Below are positions 16,296 to 27,078 of a stretch of 64,000 bases of DNA, in pieces (the first letter of the stretch is position 1; every line of letters begins with the position of its first letter). This stretch comes from Providencia burhodogranariea DSM 19968 (GTDB lineage Bacteria > Pseudomonadota > Gammaproteobacteria > Enterobacterales > Enterobacteriaceae). The notes beneath the pieces are model-generated. The model was not told where the DNA came from and made no database searches. It saw nothing but the letters and a program-made list of their open reading frames with translations. Position numbers and translations under genes: made by a program. The stretch covers positions 1-64,000 of the forward strand of contig NZ_KB233225.1 of assembly GCF_000314855.2 (NCBI RefSeq). The letters run 5' to 3'.

Positions 16296-17693
16296 ATGTC
16301 TCAACGAACAGATTTGAATGTAGCAATAAAACAATCTGGGTCTATTATTCAGGATTGGCGTCCTGAAGATACCCAGTTTTGGCAACAAACAGGCCAACGA
16401 ATTGCAAATCGTAATTTGTGGATTTCTATTCCTAGCTTATTACTTGCGTTTTGCGTTTGGATGTTATTTAGCGCTGTTGCCGTTAATTTAAATAAAGTGG
16501 GATTTAATTTCACCACAGATCAATTATTTTTATTAACCGCGCTGCCTTCCGTTTCTGGAGCACTTTTACGCGTACCTTATTCTTTTGTTATTCCGATTTT
16601 TGGTGGACGCCGTTGGACAGCAATGAGTACCGCTTTTCTGGTTATTCCTTGTATTTGGTTAGGATTTGCCGTTCAAGATTCAACAACGCCGTACAGTATC
16701 TTCATCATTATTTCACTTCTTTGCGGTTTCGCTGGCGCTAACTTCGCGTCAAGCATGGCAAATATCAGCTTCTTCTTTCCTAAAGCACATCAAGGTGGGG
16801 CGTTAGGCCTCAATGGTGGGCTAGGTAATTTAGGGGTTAGCGTGATGCAGCTGGTGGCACCATTTATTATTGGTGTCGGTGTTTTTTCCTTTATGGGAGG
16901 AACGGGCACCTTACAACAAGATGGCTCAATGCTATGGCTGGAAAATGCAGCATGGATTTGGGTTCCTTTCTTGTTGTTTTTCACCGTAATGGCTTGGTTT
17001 GGCATGAATGATTTAGCTGCCAATAAAGCATCTTTAAAAGAGCAATTACCCGTCTTAAAGCGTGGACACCTTTGGATTTTAAGCTTTTTGTATCTCTCTA
17101 CATTTGGTTCATTTATTGGTTTTTCTGCTGGCTTCGCAATATTGTCCAATACGCAATTCCCAGATGTCGTTATCTTAAAATTTGCCTTCTTTGGCCCTTT
17201 TCTTGGTGCTCTAGCTCGCCCAATTGGCGGCATGTTATCTGACCGATTTGGTGGCGTAAAAGTGACTTTGATTAATTTTATCGTGATGACCATTTTCTCA
17301 GGCTTATTATTCCTCACATTACCTGAACACGGTCAGGGCGGCTCATTTATTGCGTTTTATGGTGTGTTTATGGTGCTGTTTTTAACTGCGGGACTTGGTA
17401 GTGGCTCAACATTCCAAATGATTGCAGTGGTGTTTCGCAAATTAACTATCGATCGCGCAATGTCTCAAGGTACATCAGAACAAGAAGCACAGAAACAAGC
17501 AGTAACAGAGAGTGCAGCTGCATTAGGATTTATTTCAGCCATTGGAGCAATTGGCGGCTTCTTCATTCCGAAAGCATTCGGTACCTCGCTAACGCTAACT
17601 GGCTCACCTGCTGGCGCGATGATTATTTTCTTTGTGTTCTATATCTCTTGTGTGCTTATCACTTGGTTAGTGTATGGGCGTAAGCACAAATAA
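16296..17693 (+). CDS. narK: Nitrate/nitrite antiporter NarK
   Basis: A 465-residue, 12-helix MFS transporter of the inner membrane that imports nitrate and exports nitrite. Nitrate-signature motifs are present: GFAGANFASSMANISFFFPK with the first NS motif, and GLGSGSTFQMIAVVF with the second. NarK-type basic residues are expected at RVPYSF in helix 2 and at ARPIGGMLSDRFGG in helix 8. Length matches E. coli NarK (463). GAGG precedes the ATG. It lies 65 bp upstream of narG in the same direction, with an FNR-like box in front, so induction by anaerobiosis and nitrate is expected. Confidence 0.95.
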   Translation: MSQRTDLNVAIKQSGSIIQDWRPEDTQFWQQTGQRIANRNLWISIPSLLLAFCVWMLFSAVAVNLNKVGFNFTTDQLFLLTALPSVSGALLRVPYSFVIPIFGGRRWTAMSTAFLVIPCIWLGFAVQDSTTPYSIFIIISLLCGFAGANFASSMANISFFFPKAHQGGALGLNGGLGNLGVSVMQLVAPFIIGVGVFSFMGGTGTLQQDGSMLWLENAAWIWVPFLLFFTVMAWFGMNDLAANKASLKEQLPVLKRGHLWILSFLYLSTFGSFIGFSAGFAILSNTQFPDVVILKFAFFGPFLGALARPIGGMLSDRFGGVKVTLINFIVMTIFSGLLFLTLPEHGQGGSFIAFYGVFMVLFLTAGLGSGSTFQMIAVVFRKLTIDRAMSQGTSEQEAQKQAVTESAAALGFISAIGAIGGFFIPKAFGTSLTLTGSPAGAMIIFFVFYISCVLITWLVYGRKHK

Positions 17694-17758
17694 TAACAAT
17701 CAATAAAATGACTTAAGCAATGTATGGCGCAATTGGCGTCTCTTTGGAGGTAATCCGA

Positions 17759-20700
17759 ATGAGCAAATTTATAGATAGATTTCGTTATTTCAAACAGCTA
17801 GGTGAGACTTTTTCTGGCGATCATGGGCAAGAATTAAATGTAAACCGTGATTGGGAAGATGGTTATCGTAGCCGTTGGCAACATGACAAAGTTGTACGCT
17901 CGACACATGGCGTAAACTGTACCGGTTCATGCAGTTGGAAGATTTATGTCAAGAATGGATTGGTGACATGGGAAACTCAGCAAACTGATTATCCACGTAC
18001 TCGTCCTGATTTACCTGATCATGAACCAAGGGGCTGCCCACGTGGTGCAAGCTACTCATGGTATCTCTACAGTGCCAATCGCGTTAAATATCCAATGGTT
18101 CGTAAGCGCTTACTTAAATTGTGGCGCGAAGCGAAAGCAGAACATCAAGATCCAGTGAATGCATGGTTTTCCATCATTAACGATCCACAAAAAGCGCAAA
18201 GCTATAAGCAAGCTCGTGGTCGTGGTGGTTTTGTACGTTCAAGCTGGCAAGAGGTGAATGAGCTGATTGCTGCGGCTAATGTCACAACTATCAAAGAGTT
18301 TGGTCCTGACCGAATTATTGGCTTTTCGCCAATTCCAGCGATGTCGATGGTTTCTTATGCATCGGGGGCACGTTATTTATCATTAATTGGTGGTGCTTGC
18401 CTGAGCTTCTATGATTGGTATTGCGATCTACCACCTGCTTCGCCAATGACTTGGGGTGAGCAGACCGACGTACCAGAGTCTGCTGACTGGTATAACTCCT
18501 CTTACATTATTGCATGGGGATCTAATGTTCCTCAGACACGGACACCCGATGCACACTTCTTTGCTGAAGTGCGTTATAAGGGAACGAAAACAGTTGCAGT
18601 AACCCCCGATTATGCCGAAATTGCGAAACTGTGTGACCATTGGCTGAACCCAAAGCAGGGTACAGATAGTGCGATGGCGATGGCGATGGGGCATGTCATC
18701 CTCAACGAATTCCATGTAAAACGTGAAGCAGAATACTTCCGTGAATATGTTCGCACTTATACCGATATGCCAATGTTGGTGATGTTGGATAAACGGGAGG
18801 ATGGCTCTTATGTTAGTGGCCGTATGCTGCGCGCTTCTGATTTAATTGATTCACTTGGTGAAGAGAGAAATGCCGAGTGGAAAACGGTTGCGATTGATCA
18901 AGCAACAGGAGCGCTATGCGCACCACAAGGTTCGATGGGATTCCGTTGGGATGATAGCCACAAATGGAACCTTGAACCTCGCAATGCGAAAGATGGCCAA
19001 GAATTTAAAATGCAGTTGAGTCTTGCTGATTCTTCTGATGAATTTGTTGACGTTGGTTTTCCTTACTTTGGTGGCCTCGAAAGTGAATATTTCCAAAGTG
19101 TGGAGCTAAAAGATGTATTGCTTCATAAGCTGCCAGTTAAGCGTATTCAGCTGGTGGATGGTAGTGAATCCTTAGTGACTAGCGTCTATGATTTGATGCT
19201 AGCAAATTACGGTATTGACCGTGGATTTGGTGATGAAAATTGCGCCGTAGACTACGATGATATGAAAGCATATTCACCTGCGTGGGCGGAAAAAGTCACC
19301 GGTGTGAGTCGTCAAAATATCATTCGTATTGCTCATGAGTTTGCCGATACTGCTGAAAAAACTCATGGACGTTCAATGGTTATCGTCGGAGCGGGGATCA
19401 ACCACTGGTATCACATGGATATGACCTATCGTGCGATTATCAACATGTTGGTTTTCTGCGGCTGTATTGGGCAAAGTGGTGGTGGATGGTCACACTATGT
19501 TGGACAAGAAAAATTACGCCCTCAAACTGGTTGGTTACCACTGGCTTTTGGTCTAGATTGGCAACGTCCACCTCGCCATATGAACAGCACTTCATTTTTC
19601 TATAATCATTCCAGCCAATGGCGCTATGAAACCGTCAGTCCTGAAGAGCTATTATCGCCATTAGCGGATAAAAAAGCGTTTAGTGGTAGTCTGGTTGATA
19701 TGAACGTGCGAGCTGAACGCATGGGCTGGTTACCTTCTGCACCTCAATTAAATGTTAATCCGTTAACGATTGCTAAAAAAGCGCTAGCTGAAGGATTATC
19801 TGTTGCTGACTACACTGTCAAACAGCTCAAAGAAGGGACTATTCGCTTTGCCGCAGAGCAGCCAGATAATCCACAAAATTTCCCACGTAATTTGTTTATT
19901 TGGCGTTCCAACTTGTTGGGTTCCGCAGGTAAAGGGCATGAGTATCTATTGAAATACCTTTTGGGGACTGAAAATGGAATTCAAGGAACCGATTTAGGTC
20001 AGCAAGGTGGAGTGAAACCTGAAGAGGTTGAATGGGCAGATAAAGCAGCCGAAGGTAAAGTCGATTTGGTGGTAACTCTCGATTTCAGAATGTCCAGTAC
20101 GTGTCTGTTTTCTGATGTGGTTCTTCCTACCGCCACGTGGTATGAAAAAGATGATATGAATACGTCGGATATGCATCCGTTTATTCATCCATTATCTGCT
20201 GCCGTTGACCCTGCTTGGGAATCTAAGAGTGACTGGGAAATTTATAAGGGAATAGCGAAAGCATTCTCTGAAGTGAGTATGGGGCACTTAGGCAAAGAAA
20301 CCGATGTGGTGACATTACCGATCCAACACGATAGTGCCGCTGAAATGGCACAACCTTTTGATGTACGCGATTGGAAAAAAGGTCAGTGTGAGCTTATACC
20401 CGGAAAAACCGCGCCACACATTATGGCGGTTGAGCGTGATTACCCATCCACTTATGCACGTTATACCTCATTAGGACCTTTACTCGATAAATTAGGTAAT
20501 GGTGGTAAAGGGATTAGTTGGAATACGCAGGATGAAGTCGATTTTTTGAAAAAATTGAATAAAACCCAGCCAAGCGGTGCTAATGAAGGGCGACCAAAAA
20601 TTGAAACAGCGATTGATGCCGCAGAAGTCATTTTAACCTTAGCACCTGAAACTAATGGACAGGTTGCGGTTAAAGCATGGGATGCGCTAGGAAAAATTAC

Positions 20701-21520
20701 GGGTCGTGATCACACCCATCTTGCTCGCAACAAAGAAGATGAAAAGATCCGTTTTCGCGATATTGTCGCCCAGCCGCGTAAGATCATTTCTAGCCCAACG
20801 TGGTCGGGTCTAGAAGATGAGCATGTTTCTTACAATGCTTGCTATACCAACGTACATGAAATGATCCCTTGGCGTACTTTGAGTGGCCGCCAGCAGCTGT
20901 ATCAAGATCACGAATGGATGAGAGCCTTTGGTGAGAGCCTTGTGGTTTATCGCCCGCCGATTGATACACGTGCCGCCCAACCATTGATGGGTAAGAAACC
21001 CAATGGTTTCCCAGAAAAAGCACTGAATTTCTTAACCCCACATCAAAAATGGGGGATCCACTCTACCTACAGCGATAACTTACTGATGTTAACACTCGGT
21101 CGTGGCGGGCCTGTGGTGTGGTTAAGTGAGGAAGATGCACGTCAATTGGGCGTTGAAGACAATGATTGGATTGAAGCTTTCAATAGCAATGGTGCACTTA
21201 CTGCAAAAGCGATTGTCAGCCAGCGAATTCCCGATGGCATGATCATGATGTATCACGCACAAGAAAGACTGATCAATCTACCGGGCTCAGAAATTACCGC
21301 GCAACGAGGCGGGATCCATAACTCAGTCACCCGTGTCTGCCCTAAACCTACCCATATGATTGGTGGGTATGGTCATCTTGCTTATAGCTTCAACTATTAC
21401 GGCACAGTAGGTTCAAACCGTGATGAATTTGTGGTGGTAAGAAAAATGAAACAGGTCGATTGGCTTGATGGTGAACAAGATGGCTACCAGCAAGTATTGA
21501 GCGGTAAGGAGAAAGCATAA
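17759..21520 (+). CDS. narG: Respiratory nitrate reductase alpha subunit NarG
   Basis: A 1253-residue molybdo-bis-MGD catalytic subunit that reduces nitrate to nitrite on the cytoplasmic face. I start it at 17759, giving MSKFIDRFRYFKQLGETF as in E. coli NarG, with GGAGG eight bases upstream; the frame stays open to 17720. The FS0 cluster ligands are in THGVNCTGSCSWKIY (His plus two Cys) and HEPRGCPRGASYSW. Unlike periplasmic Nap, there is no twin-arginine signal. Length is nearly identical to E. coli (1247). It is first in narGHJI, overlapping narH by one base (TAATG). Confidence 0.97.
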   Translation: MSKFIDRFRYFKQLGETFSGDHGQELNVNRDWEDGYRSRWQHDKVVRSTHGVNCTGSCSWKIYVKNGLVTWETQQTDYPRTRPDLPDHEPRGCPRGASYSWYLYSANRVKYPMVRKRLLKLWREAKAEHQDPVNAWFSIINDPQKAQSYKQARGRGGFVRSSWQEVNELIAAANVTTIKEFGPDRIIGFSPIPAMSMVSYASGARYLSLIGGACLSFYDWYCDLPPASPMTWGEQTDVPESADWYNSSYIIAWGSNVPQTRTPDAHFFAEVRYKGTKTVAVTPDYAEIAKLCDHWLNPKQGTDSAMAMAMGHVILNEFHVKREAEYFREYVRTYTDMPMLVMLDKREDGSYVSGRMLRASDLIDSLGEERNAEWKTVAIDQATGALCAPQGSMGFRWDDSHKWNLEPRNAKDGQEFKMQLSLADSSDEFVDVGFPYFGGLESEYFQSVELKDVLLHKLPVKRIQLVDGSESLVTSVYDLMLANYGIDRGFGDENCAVDYDDMKAYSPAWAEKVTGVSRQNIIRIAHEFADTAEKTHGRSMVIVGAGINHWYHMDMTYRAIINMLVFCGCIGQSGGGWSHYVGQEKLRPQTGWLPLAFGLDWQRPPRHMNSTSFFYNHSSQWRYETVSPEELLSPLADKKAFSGSLVDMNVRAERMGWLPSAPQLNVNPLTIAKKALAEGLSVADYTVKQLKEGTIRFAAEQPDNPQNFPRNLFIWRSNLLGSAGKGHEYLLKYLLGTENGIQGTDLGQQGGVKPEEVEWADKAAEGKVDLVVTLDFRMSSTCLFSDVVLPTATWYEKDDMNTSDMHPFIHPLSAAVDPAWESKSDWEIYKGIAKAFSEVSMGHLGKETDVVTLPIQHDSAAEMAQPFDVRDWKKGQCELIPGKTAPHIMAVERDYPSTYARYTSLGPLLDKLGNGGKGISWNTQDEVDFLKKLNKTQPSGANEGRPKIETAIDAAEVILTLAPETNGQVAVKAWDALGKITGRDHTHLARNKEDEKIRFRDIVAQPRKIISSPTWSGLEDEHVSYNACYTNVHEMIPWRTLSGRQQLYQDHEWMRAFGESLVVYRPPIDTRAAQPLMGKKPNGFPEKALNFLTPHQKWGIHSTYSDNLLMLTLGRGGPVVWLSEEDARQLGVEDNDWIEAFNSNGALTAKAIVSQRIPDGMIMMYHAQERLINLPGSEITAQRGGIHNSVTRVCPKPTHMIGGYGHLAYSFNYYGTVGSNRDEFVVVRKMKQVDWLDGEQDGYQQVLSGKEKA

Positions 21521-23061
21521 TGAAAATTCGTTCTCAAGTCGGCATGGTGTTGAATCTCGACAAATGCATTGGTTGCCATACCTGTTCCGTGACCTGTAAA
21601 AATGTCTGGACCAGCCGCGAAGGTGTGGAATACGCGTGGTTTAATAACGTCGAAACTAAACCCGGTATTGGTTATCCCCATAACTGGGAAGACCAAGAAA
21701 AATGGAAAGGTGGCTGGATCCGCAATATTAAGGGTAAATTGGTTCCTCGAATGGGGAATAAAATGGGTGTGTTATCGAAAATATTCGCCAACCCAGATGT
21801 GCCAGCCTTAGATGATTATTATGAGCCATTTGATTATGACTATAGCAATCTGAAAAATGCCAAAGAAGGCAAACATGTGCCAACGGCTCGACCGCGTTCG
21901 TTAATTACTGGTCAGCGAATGAGTAATGTCACCATGGGCCCTAACTGGGAAGATGACCTTGGTGGTGAATTTAGCAAACGCGCCCAAGATAAGAACTTTG
22001 AAAATATTCAAAAGGAGATGTACGGGCAGTTTGAAAATACCTTCATGATGTATTTACCGCGTCTGTGTGAGCACTGTTTAAACCCTGCCTGTGTTGCGAC
22101 ATGCCCGAGCGGCGCTATCTATAAGCGTTCTGAAGACGGTATTGTGCTTATCGACCAAGACAAATGCCGTGGTTGGCGTATGTGTTTGACGGGTTGTCCG
22201 TACAAAAAAATCTACTTTAATTGGAAAAGTGGCAAGTCAGAAAAATGTATTTTCTGTTATCCACGTATTGAGTCAGGTATGCCAACGGTTTGCTCTGAAA
22301 CTTGTGTTGGGCGCATTCGCTACTTAGGCGTGCTACTTTATGATGCCGATAAAATCGAACTAGCAGCGAGTACTGAAAAAGAAACCGATCTATACCAAAG
22401 CCAACTTGATGTGTTTCTCGATCCGCATGATCCCAAGGTTATTGAAGAGGCGCAAAAACAAGGGATCCCACTGAGTGTGATCGATGCGGCTCAGAAGTCA
22501 CCTGTGTATAAAATGGCAATGGAATGGAAATTGGCGCTGCCATTACACCCTGAATATCGCACGTTACCGATGGTCTGGTATGTGCCACCTTTGTCACCGA
22601 TTCAGTCAGTGGCAGATGCGGGAATACTCGCGAATAGTGGTGTCCTACCGGATGTTGAAAGTTTGCGTATTCCTGTACAGTACCTCGCCAACTTGTTAAC
22701 GGCGGGGGATGTTGAACCTGTTCTATTGGCGCTGAAACGAATGCTAGCTATGCGGCATTATAAACGTGCAGAAACGGTTGAGAATCAATGTGATACCAGT
22801 GCATTAGAACAAGTTGGATTGACTGAGTCTCAAGCACAAGAGATGTATCGCTATTTAGCCATCGCTAACTACGAAGATCGTTTTGTGATCCCATCTAGCC
22901 ATCGTGAACTTGCCCGAGAAGCATTCCCTGAAGCGAAAGCATGTGGTTTTAGTTTTGGTGATGGTTGCCATGGTAGTGACAGTAAGATGAATTTATTCAA
23001 TAGTCGCCGAATTGACGCTATTGATGTGACACCAAAAACATCACAGGAGAAAACACTATGA
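21520..23061 (+). CDS. narH: Respiratory nitrate reductase beta subunit NarH
   Basis: A 513-residue iron-sulfur protein that carries electrons from NarI to NarG. Four cysteine groups are visible: CIGCHTCSVTCKN near the N-terminus, CEHCLNPACVATCP near 184, CRGWRMCLTGCPYKK near 217 and CIFCYPR...CSETCVGR near 244. In the third group a Trp stands where a fourth cluster Cys would be, the mark of the [3Fe-4S] cluster of NarH. Length matches E. coli NarH (512). It overlaps narG by one base and narJ by four. Confidence 0.97.
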   Translation: MKIRSQVGMVLNLDKCIGCHTCSVTCKNVWTSREGVEYAWFNNVETKPGIGYPHNWEDQEKWKGGWIRNIKGKLVPRMGNKMGVLSKIFANPDVPALDDYYEPFDYDYSNLKNAKEGKHVPTARPRSLITGQRMSNVTMGPNWEDDLGGEFSKRAQDKNFENIQKEMYGQFENTFMMYLPRLCEHCLNPACVATCPSGAIYKRSEDGIVLIDQDKCRGWRMCLTGCPYKKIYFNWKSGKSEKCIFCYPRIESGMPTVCSETCVGRIRYLGVLLYDADKIELAASTEKETDLYQSQLDVFLDPHDPKVIEEAQKQGIPLSVIDAAQKSPVYKMAMEWKLALPLHPEYRTLPMVWYVPPLSPIQSVADAGILANSGVLPDVESLRIPVQYLANLLTAGDVEPVLLALKRMLAMRHYKRAETVENQCDTSALEQVGLTESQAQEMYRYLAIANYEDRFVIPSSHRELAREAFPEAKACGFSFGDGCHGSDSKMNLFNSRRIDAIDVTPKTSQEKTL

Positions 23062-23780
23062 TGTCATTGAAAGTGATTTCTCGGTTACTTGATTATCCAT
23101 CAGAAGAATTATGGAAACACCGTGATGAGCTAATTATCGCTTTAGAACAAGCCGACGAGCTACCGTTTACGCGCGCAATCCAATTGATGATGTTTGTGCG
23201 CGAATATCTCAATGAAGATCTATTAGATATGCAAGCACAATACTGTGAGCTGTTTGATAGAGGGCGTGCAACATCTTTACTGTTATTTGAGCATGTACAT
23301 GGGGAATCGCGTGATCGAGGACAAGCGATGGTCGATTTAATGGCGCAATATCAGCAACAAGGCCTCCAGATTGACTGCCGCGAACTGCCGGATCATTTAC
23401 CGATTTACTTGGAATATCTGACCGCACTTGCACCTAATCAAACTCGTGAAGGTTTAAACGATATTGCCCCCATCTTGGCTCTATTGGGTGAAAGGCTGAA
23501 GCAGCGCCAAAGCCGATTTGGTATGTTGTTTGACTTGCTACTTGAGCTTTCAGACACTGCAATCGAAACCAGTCAATTGAGTGGCAAAGTTGCATCAGAA
23601 GCGCGTGATGATACACCTGAAGCACTGGATGCCGTTTGGGAAGAAGAGCAAGTTAAATTCTTTGCAGATGAAAAAACGTGTGGTAGCGAAGTTTCTGCTC
23701 ATCAACAACGTTTTGCCAATGCGGTAGTCCCTCAATATTTGAACCTTGATGCTGATTATAATACGGGAGTTCAAAAATGA
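23058..23780 (+). CDS. narJ: Nitrate reductase assembly chaperone NarJ
   Basis: A 240-residue cytoplasmic chaperone of the NarJ/TorD family, needed for molybdenum cofactor insertion into NarG but absent from the final enzyme. Recognisable motifs are [12 protein letters not shown] at the N-terminus, [21 protein letters not shown] at about 66-86 and [12 protein letters not shown] near 115, all typical of NarJ. The ATGA overlap with narH and the four-base overlap with narI point to translational coupling. Length is close to the E. coli protein (236). Confidence 0.95.
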   Translation: MMSLKVISRLLDYPSEELWKHRDELIIALEQADELPFTRAIQLMMFVREYLNEDLLDMQAQYCELFDRGRATSLLLFEHVHGESRDRGQAMVDLMAQYQQQGLQIDCRELPDHLPIYLEYLTALAPNQTREGLNDIAPILALLGERLKQRQSRFGMLFDLLLELSDTAIETSQLSGKVASEARDDTPEALDAVWEEEQVKFFADEKTCGSEVSAHQQRFANAVVPQYLNLDADYNTGVQK

Positions 23781-24454
23781 ATTTTATCAATCAATTCTTC
23801 TTCGATATCTACCCGTATATTGCTGGTACGGTTTTTATTGTCGGTAGCTGGCTGCGTTATGATTATGGCCAATACAGTTGGCGTGCAGGTTCAAGCCAAA
23901 TGCTGGATAAAAAGAATATGCGTTTAGCTTCCAATTTATTTCACATCGGGATTATTGGTGTGTTTGTGGGGCATTTTTTTGGCATGTTAACACCTCATTG
24001 GATGTATGAATCATTCTTGCCAATGCATATTAAGCAGTTAATGGCGATGATTGGTGGTGGCGCTTGTGGGGTAATGGTACTGATTGGCGGCGCGATGCTA
24101 TTGAAGCGTCGCTTAACGAATCCACGCGTCAGAGCTACCTCGTCATTCGGCGATATCATGATCCTCACCTTGCTGGTGGTACAGGTCTGCTTAGGCTTAT
24201 TGACCATTCCATTTTCTGCCCAGCACATGGATGGTAGTGAAATGTTGAAGTTAGTGGGGTGGGCGCAATCTGTTGTGACATTCCATTGGGGAGCATCTCA
24301 TTACCTTGAAGGTGTCAGTCTGATTTTTAAACTACACCTTGTTTTGGGGATGACACTGTTTTTACTCTTTCCATTCTGCCGTTTGGTCCATATTTGGAGT
24401 GCGCCGATTGAATATATTACGCGTCGCTACCAACTAGTGAGAAATCGCCACTAA
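23777..24454 (+). CDS. narI: Nitrate reductase gamma subunit NarI (cytochrome b)
   Basis: A 225-residue membrane subunit with five helices and two b hemes that takes electrons from quinol on the periplasmic side. It starts [17 protein letters not shown], and the heme-ligand histidines lie in [18 protein letters not shown] and later in [20 protein letters not shown] and RLVHIWSAP. Length equals E. coli NarI. It is the last gene of the operon and is followed by a 12-bp hairpin. Confidence 0.96.
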   Translation: MNFINQFFFDIYPYIAGTVFIVGSWLRYDYGQYSWRAGSSQMLDKKNMRLASNLFHIGIIGVFVGHFFGMLTPHWMYESFLPMHIKQLMAMIGGGACGVMVLIGGAMLLKRRLTNPRVRATSSFGDIMILTLLVVQVCLGLLTIPFSAQHMDGSEMLKLVGWAQSVVTFHWGASHYLEGVSLIFKLHLVLGMTLFLLFPFCRLVHIWSAPIEYITRRYQLVRNRH

Positions 24455-24459
24455 ATAAT

Positions 24460-24493
24460 ATGGCTTCGTACATCGTATTCAGTACGAAGCCAT
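24460..24493. terminator. Terminator between narI and the convergent DUF808 gene
   Basis: ATGGCTTCGTAC (24460-24471) pairs perfectly with GTACGAAGCCAT (24482-24493), with a 10-nt loop. The following sequence TATCTTAGTTTTG is only moderately T-rich. It probably serves narI and perhaps both strands. Confidence 0.75.
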
Positions 24494-24512
24494 TATCTTA
24501 GTTTTGTGAGTG

Positions 24513-25433
24513 CTATTGAGAAATTTTGCGAGATTTAATTAAGGTAAATAGCAAGACGAGTACAACGCCGACAATAACGCCGAATACTAGGTTTACTAAT
24601 GACGGAGTAATCAACTGCATTGTTGATCCGATAGCAGGTGTGAGAGTAGCGGCTAGCGAAACCTCTTCGATCCATTGATGAATAAAAGGAATGCCATGTG
24701 TGAGTATTCCTCCACCAACCAAAAACATAGCGGCAGTACCGACGACAGATAATGCTTTCATAAGATAAGGTGTTGCATGAATTAGGCCGTTGCCTAGCTT
24801 ATTTAGCAACATAGACGTTTTTTTCTGTAAATAAAACCCAAGATCATCGATTTTTACAATGCCAGCCACTAGCCCATAAACTCCGATTGTCATAACAATA
24901 GCAATAATTGAAAGAACAACTACTTGGTTCATTAGGGTTGTTGAAGACACTATTCCCAAAGTGATAGCGATAATTTCAGCTGACAGCACAAAATCAGTGC
25001 GCACCGCACCTTTAATTTTACGTTTTTCGAATGCGGCTAGCTCTTCAGGCGACATTACTGCGTCATGTTCATTTTTTTCTTCTTGATCGACGGCGTGATG
25101 AAGATATTTATGCATCAGCTTTTCGGCACCTTCAAAACACAGGTACGCCCCGCCAATCATCAATAATGGCGTGATAGCCCAAGGTATAAACGCACTGATA
25201 AGTAGGGCTAGAGGAACCAATATCAGCTTATTGATGAATGAGCCCTTTGCAACGGCCCATACCACGGGGATCTCTCGTTCCGCACGAACACCAGTAACCT
25301 GTTGAGCATTCAATGCAAGATCATCACCCAATACTGCGGATGTTTTTTTGGCGGCCACTTTGGTCATAACAGAAATGTCATCTAATACTGCTGCGATATC
25401 ATCAAGTAAAGCGAGTAAGCTACTTCCTGCCAC
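24513..25433 (-). CDS. yedI: DUF808 inner-membrane protein, YedI-like
   Basis: A 306-residue membrane protein of the DUF808 family (E. coli YedI, 305 residues). Typical features are the N-terminal [40 protein letters not shown] and [18 protein letters not shown], with several hydrophobic helices. The biochemical function of the family is unknown. It starts at GTG behind AAGGA. It stands alone, convergent with narI. Confidence 0.9.
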   Translation of the reverse strand: MAGSSLLALLDDIAAVLDDISVMTKVAAKKTSAVLGDDLALNAQQVTGVRAEREIPVVWAVAKGSFINKLILVPLALLISAFIPWAITPLLMIGGAYLCFEGAEKLMHKYLHHAVDQEEKNEHDAVMSPEELAAFEKRKIKGAVRTDFVLSAEIIAITLGIVSSTTLMNQVVVLSIIAIVMTIGVYGLVAGIVKIDDLGFYLQKKTSMLLNKLGNGLIHATPYLMKALSVVGTAAMFLVGGGILTHGIPFIHQWIEEVSLAATLTPAIGSTMQLITPSLVNLVFGVIVGVVLVLLFTLIKSRKISQ

Positions 25434-25547
25434 GGGAATATCCTTATATTGTCTAATTAAGATGTGTTCAATGTTTATTAGGTTGGTCTTGAGATAATTA
25501 GTTCAATTGTATATAGGCTGATAAATCTTATTTAAGTCTATATTTGT

Positions 25548-25654
25548 CATAATTCAAGTGCATAACTGTTGGCTGTGCTCAGCGAGTCGATTCATATAGT
25601 TTATCTATATTCCACATCTATTTTTCCTTGTCGCCTACATGCAATTCGAATTAT
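25548..25654. repeat. Dispersed intergenic repeat, full-length copy B
   Basis: A 107-bp element colinear with the copy at 15827-15934: shared blocks include CATAGTTTATCTAT-like sequence (here CATATAGTTTATCTATAT) and CTTGTCGCCTACATGCAA. The left end is CATAATTCAAGTGCATAA and the right end GCAATTCGAATTATT. It lies upstream of the DUF808 gene. Confidence 0.85.
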
Positions 25655-26084
25655 TTAGAGTACATATCGTCATGCTTCAAATGAAGGGTTGTGAATTTTA
25701 TGCTACAACCTGAATTATATCGCTATACGACTATTTCGATAGTGTCGCGAGTTTATTAGCGCTAATACTCATAATTGAAGTATAAAATGGTGCATAAAAA
25801 GACGTAAAATACTCGCTATTCGATAGATTTAGCTTATGAATAATGAATTTTGTATGGTAATGGAACCAATGGACTTAGTTTCTTTCTAATTACCTAAATT
25901 TGCTTTGCATAGATTGATTTTTTGAGTATATACAGAATAATTTATGCTGTAGGCTTTATTTACATACACTGCTGACAGCAACTGGGAGTATCGCGATTAC
26001 ATATACCGCGATTTTCAGTAAAAATAATGAAAGAGGATGATCGATAAGGTCATCTCAAAATGAATGGTTTAATAAGGTTAACTC
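25655..26084. other. Intergenic region upstream of the glycosyltransferase
   Basis: No gene is seen. A 14-bp perfect palindrome TATTAGCGCTAATA lies at 25754-25767. I looked for a Pho box, because WaaH of E. coli is phosphate-regulated, and found no pair of TCAT elements spaced by 11 bp. Confidence 0.5.
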
Positions 26085-27068
26085 ATGTCCTCTCAGCCTG
26101 TTTTGAGTATTGTTGTTGCGGTTTATAATGGGGAAAAATTTCTTCCTCACTTTTTTGATAGCTTATTGGCACAGAACTTAAGCAATTGGGAACTGATCAT
26201 GGTAAATGACGGTTCTAAAGATAATACTGAAGATGTTATTCGCCAGTATCAAGATAAGTTCAGCAATTTTAAATTGCTCACTCAAGAAAATCAGGGAGTA
26301 TCAGTTGCTCGTAACACGGGTATGGTCGAAGCGACGGGTAAATACATCACATTTCCTGATATCGATGATGAAATAAGCCCTCAAATGTATGGACGTCTGT
26401 TGGAGATCGCACTGGCCAGTGATCTGGATGTTGCGACCTGTAACGGTACCTATATTTACACTAACGGTGATGCACCTAAAGCTATTTTTCCGCCAAATAA
26501 AGTTCCCTCAACAGGAATTATCAGTGGACCTGAATGGCTTGAAATGGGCTTAAGCTCTCGCAAATTTTTGCATGTGACTTGGCTGAATCTTTATCGTCTC
26601 GATTTGATCCGCCAGCACAATTTTTCATTTGAACCGAAATTACACCATCAAGATATCCCGTGGACAACCGAGTTATTGTTGGTAGCAAAACGAGTTCAAT
26701 TCATTAACGAACAATACTATGAATATTTGATTCATAACCAATCTGTTTCTCATTCACTTAGCGGTGATGAGCGCTCGGTTCGAAAAATCAATACTTACTT
26801 GAAAATCATCGATATGCTGCTGGGTATCTACAAACGTTATCCTGAACAAGTTAAACAAGCGCCATCTTGCTTATGGCAGGTAGGTAAAGAAGGTTTAGGT
26901 GTGATTCAGGCGATACTCGCTATTCAGTCACCAGAAATTCAGCGTGACATGTCACGACAGTTTTTTGAGAAAGGTTATTGGGATATTGTTTGGTCTCATG
27001 CAACGACTATTAAGCTAAAGTGGCGATTAATTAGACGTTACTCTAAATTAAAAGCTATAAGTAAGTAG
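26085..27068 (+). CDS. Family 2 glycosyltransferase, WaaH/YibD-like
   Basis: A 327-residue GT-A fold glycosyltransferase. The N-terminus VLSIVVAVYNGEKFLPHFFD, ELIMVNDGSKDNTE (nucleotide-binding Asp) and TGKYITFPDIDDE (the DxD-type metal site) are standard GT2. The region STGIISGPEWLEMGLSSRKF and KLHHQDIPWTTELLL follow the E. coli YibD/WaaH pattern closely. WaaH adds glucuronic acid to heptose III of the LPS core under phosphate limitation. There are no LPS genes beside it, so it is an orphan. Substrate is inferred only. AAGG-type ribosome binding site; terminator at 27079. Confidence 0.8.
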   Translation: MSSQPVLSIVVAVYNGEKFLPHFFDSLLAQNLSNWELIMVNDGSKDNTEDVIRQYQDKFSNFKLLTQENQGVSVARNTGMVEATGKYITFPDIDDEISPQMYGRLLEIALASDLDVATCNGTYIYTNGDAPKAIFPPNKVPSTGIISGPEWLEMGLSSRKFLHVTWLNLYRLDLIRQHNFSFEPKLHHQDIPWTTELLLVAKRVQFINEQYYEYLIHNQSVSHSLSGDERSVRKINTYLKIIDMLLGIYKRYPEQVKQAPSCLWQVGKEGLGVIQAILAIQSPEIQRDMSRQFFEKGYWDIVWSHATTIKLKWRLIRRYSKLKAISK

Positions 27069-27078
27069 TCTTCTATTC

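Noticed and set aside
16790-17317. 175-codon reverse frame inside narK
   Set aside because: It is a shadow of the helical narK sequence: low-complexity, Pro/Lys/Asn-rich, with no domain and no ribosome binding site.
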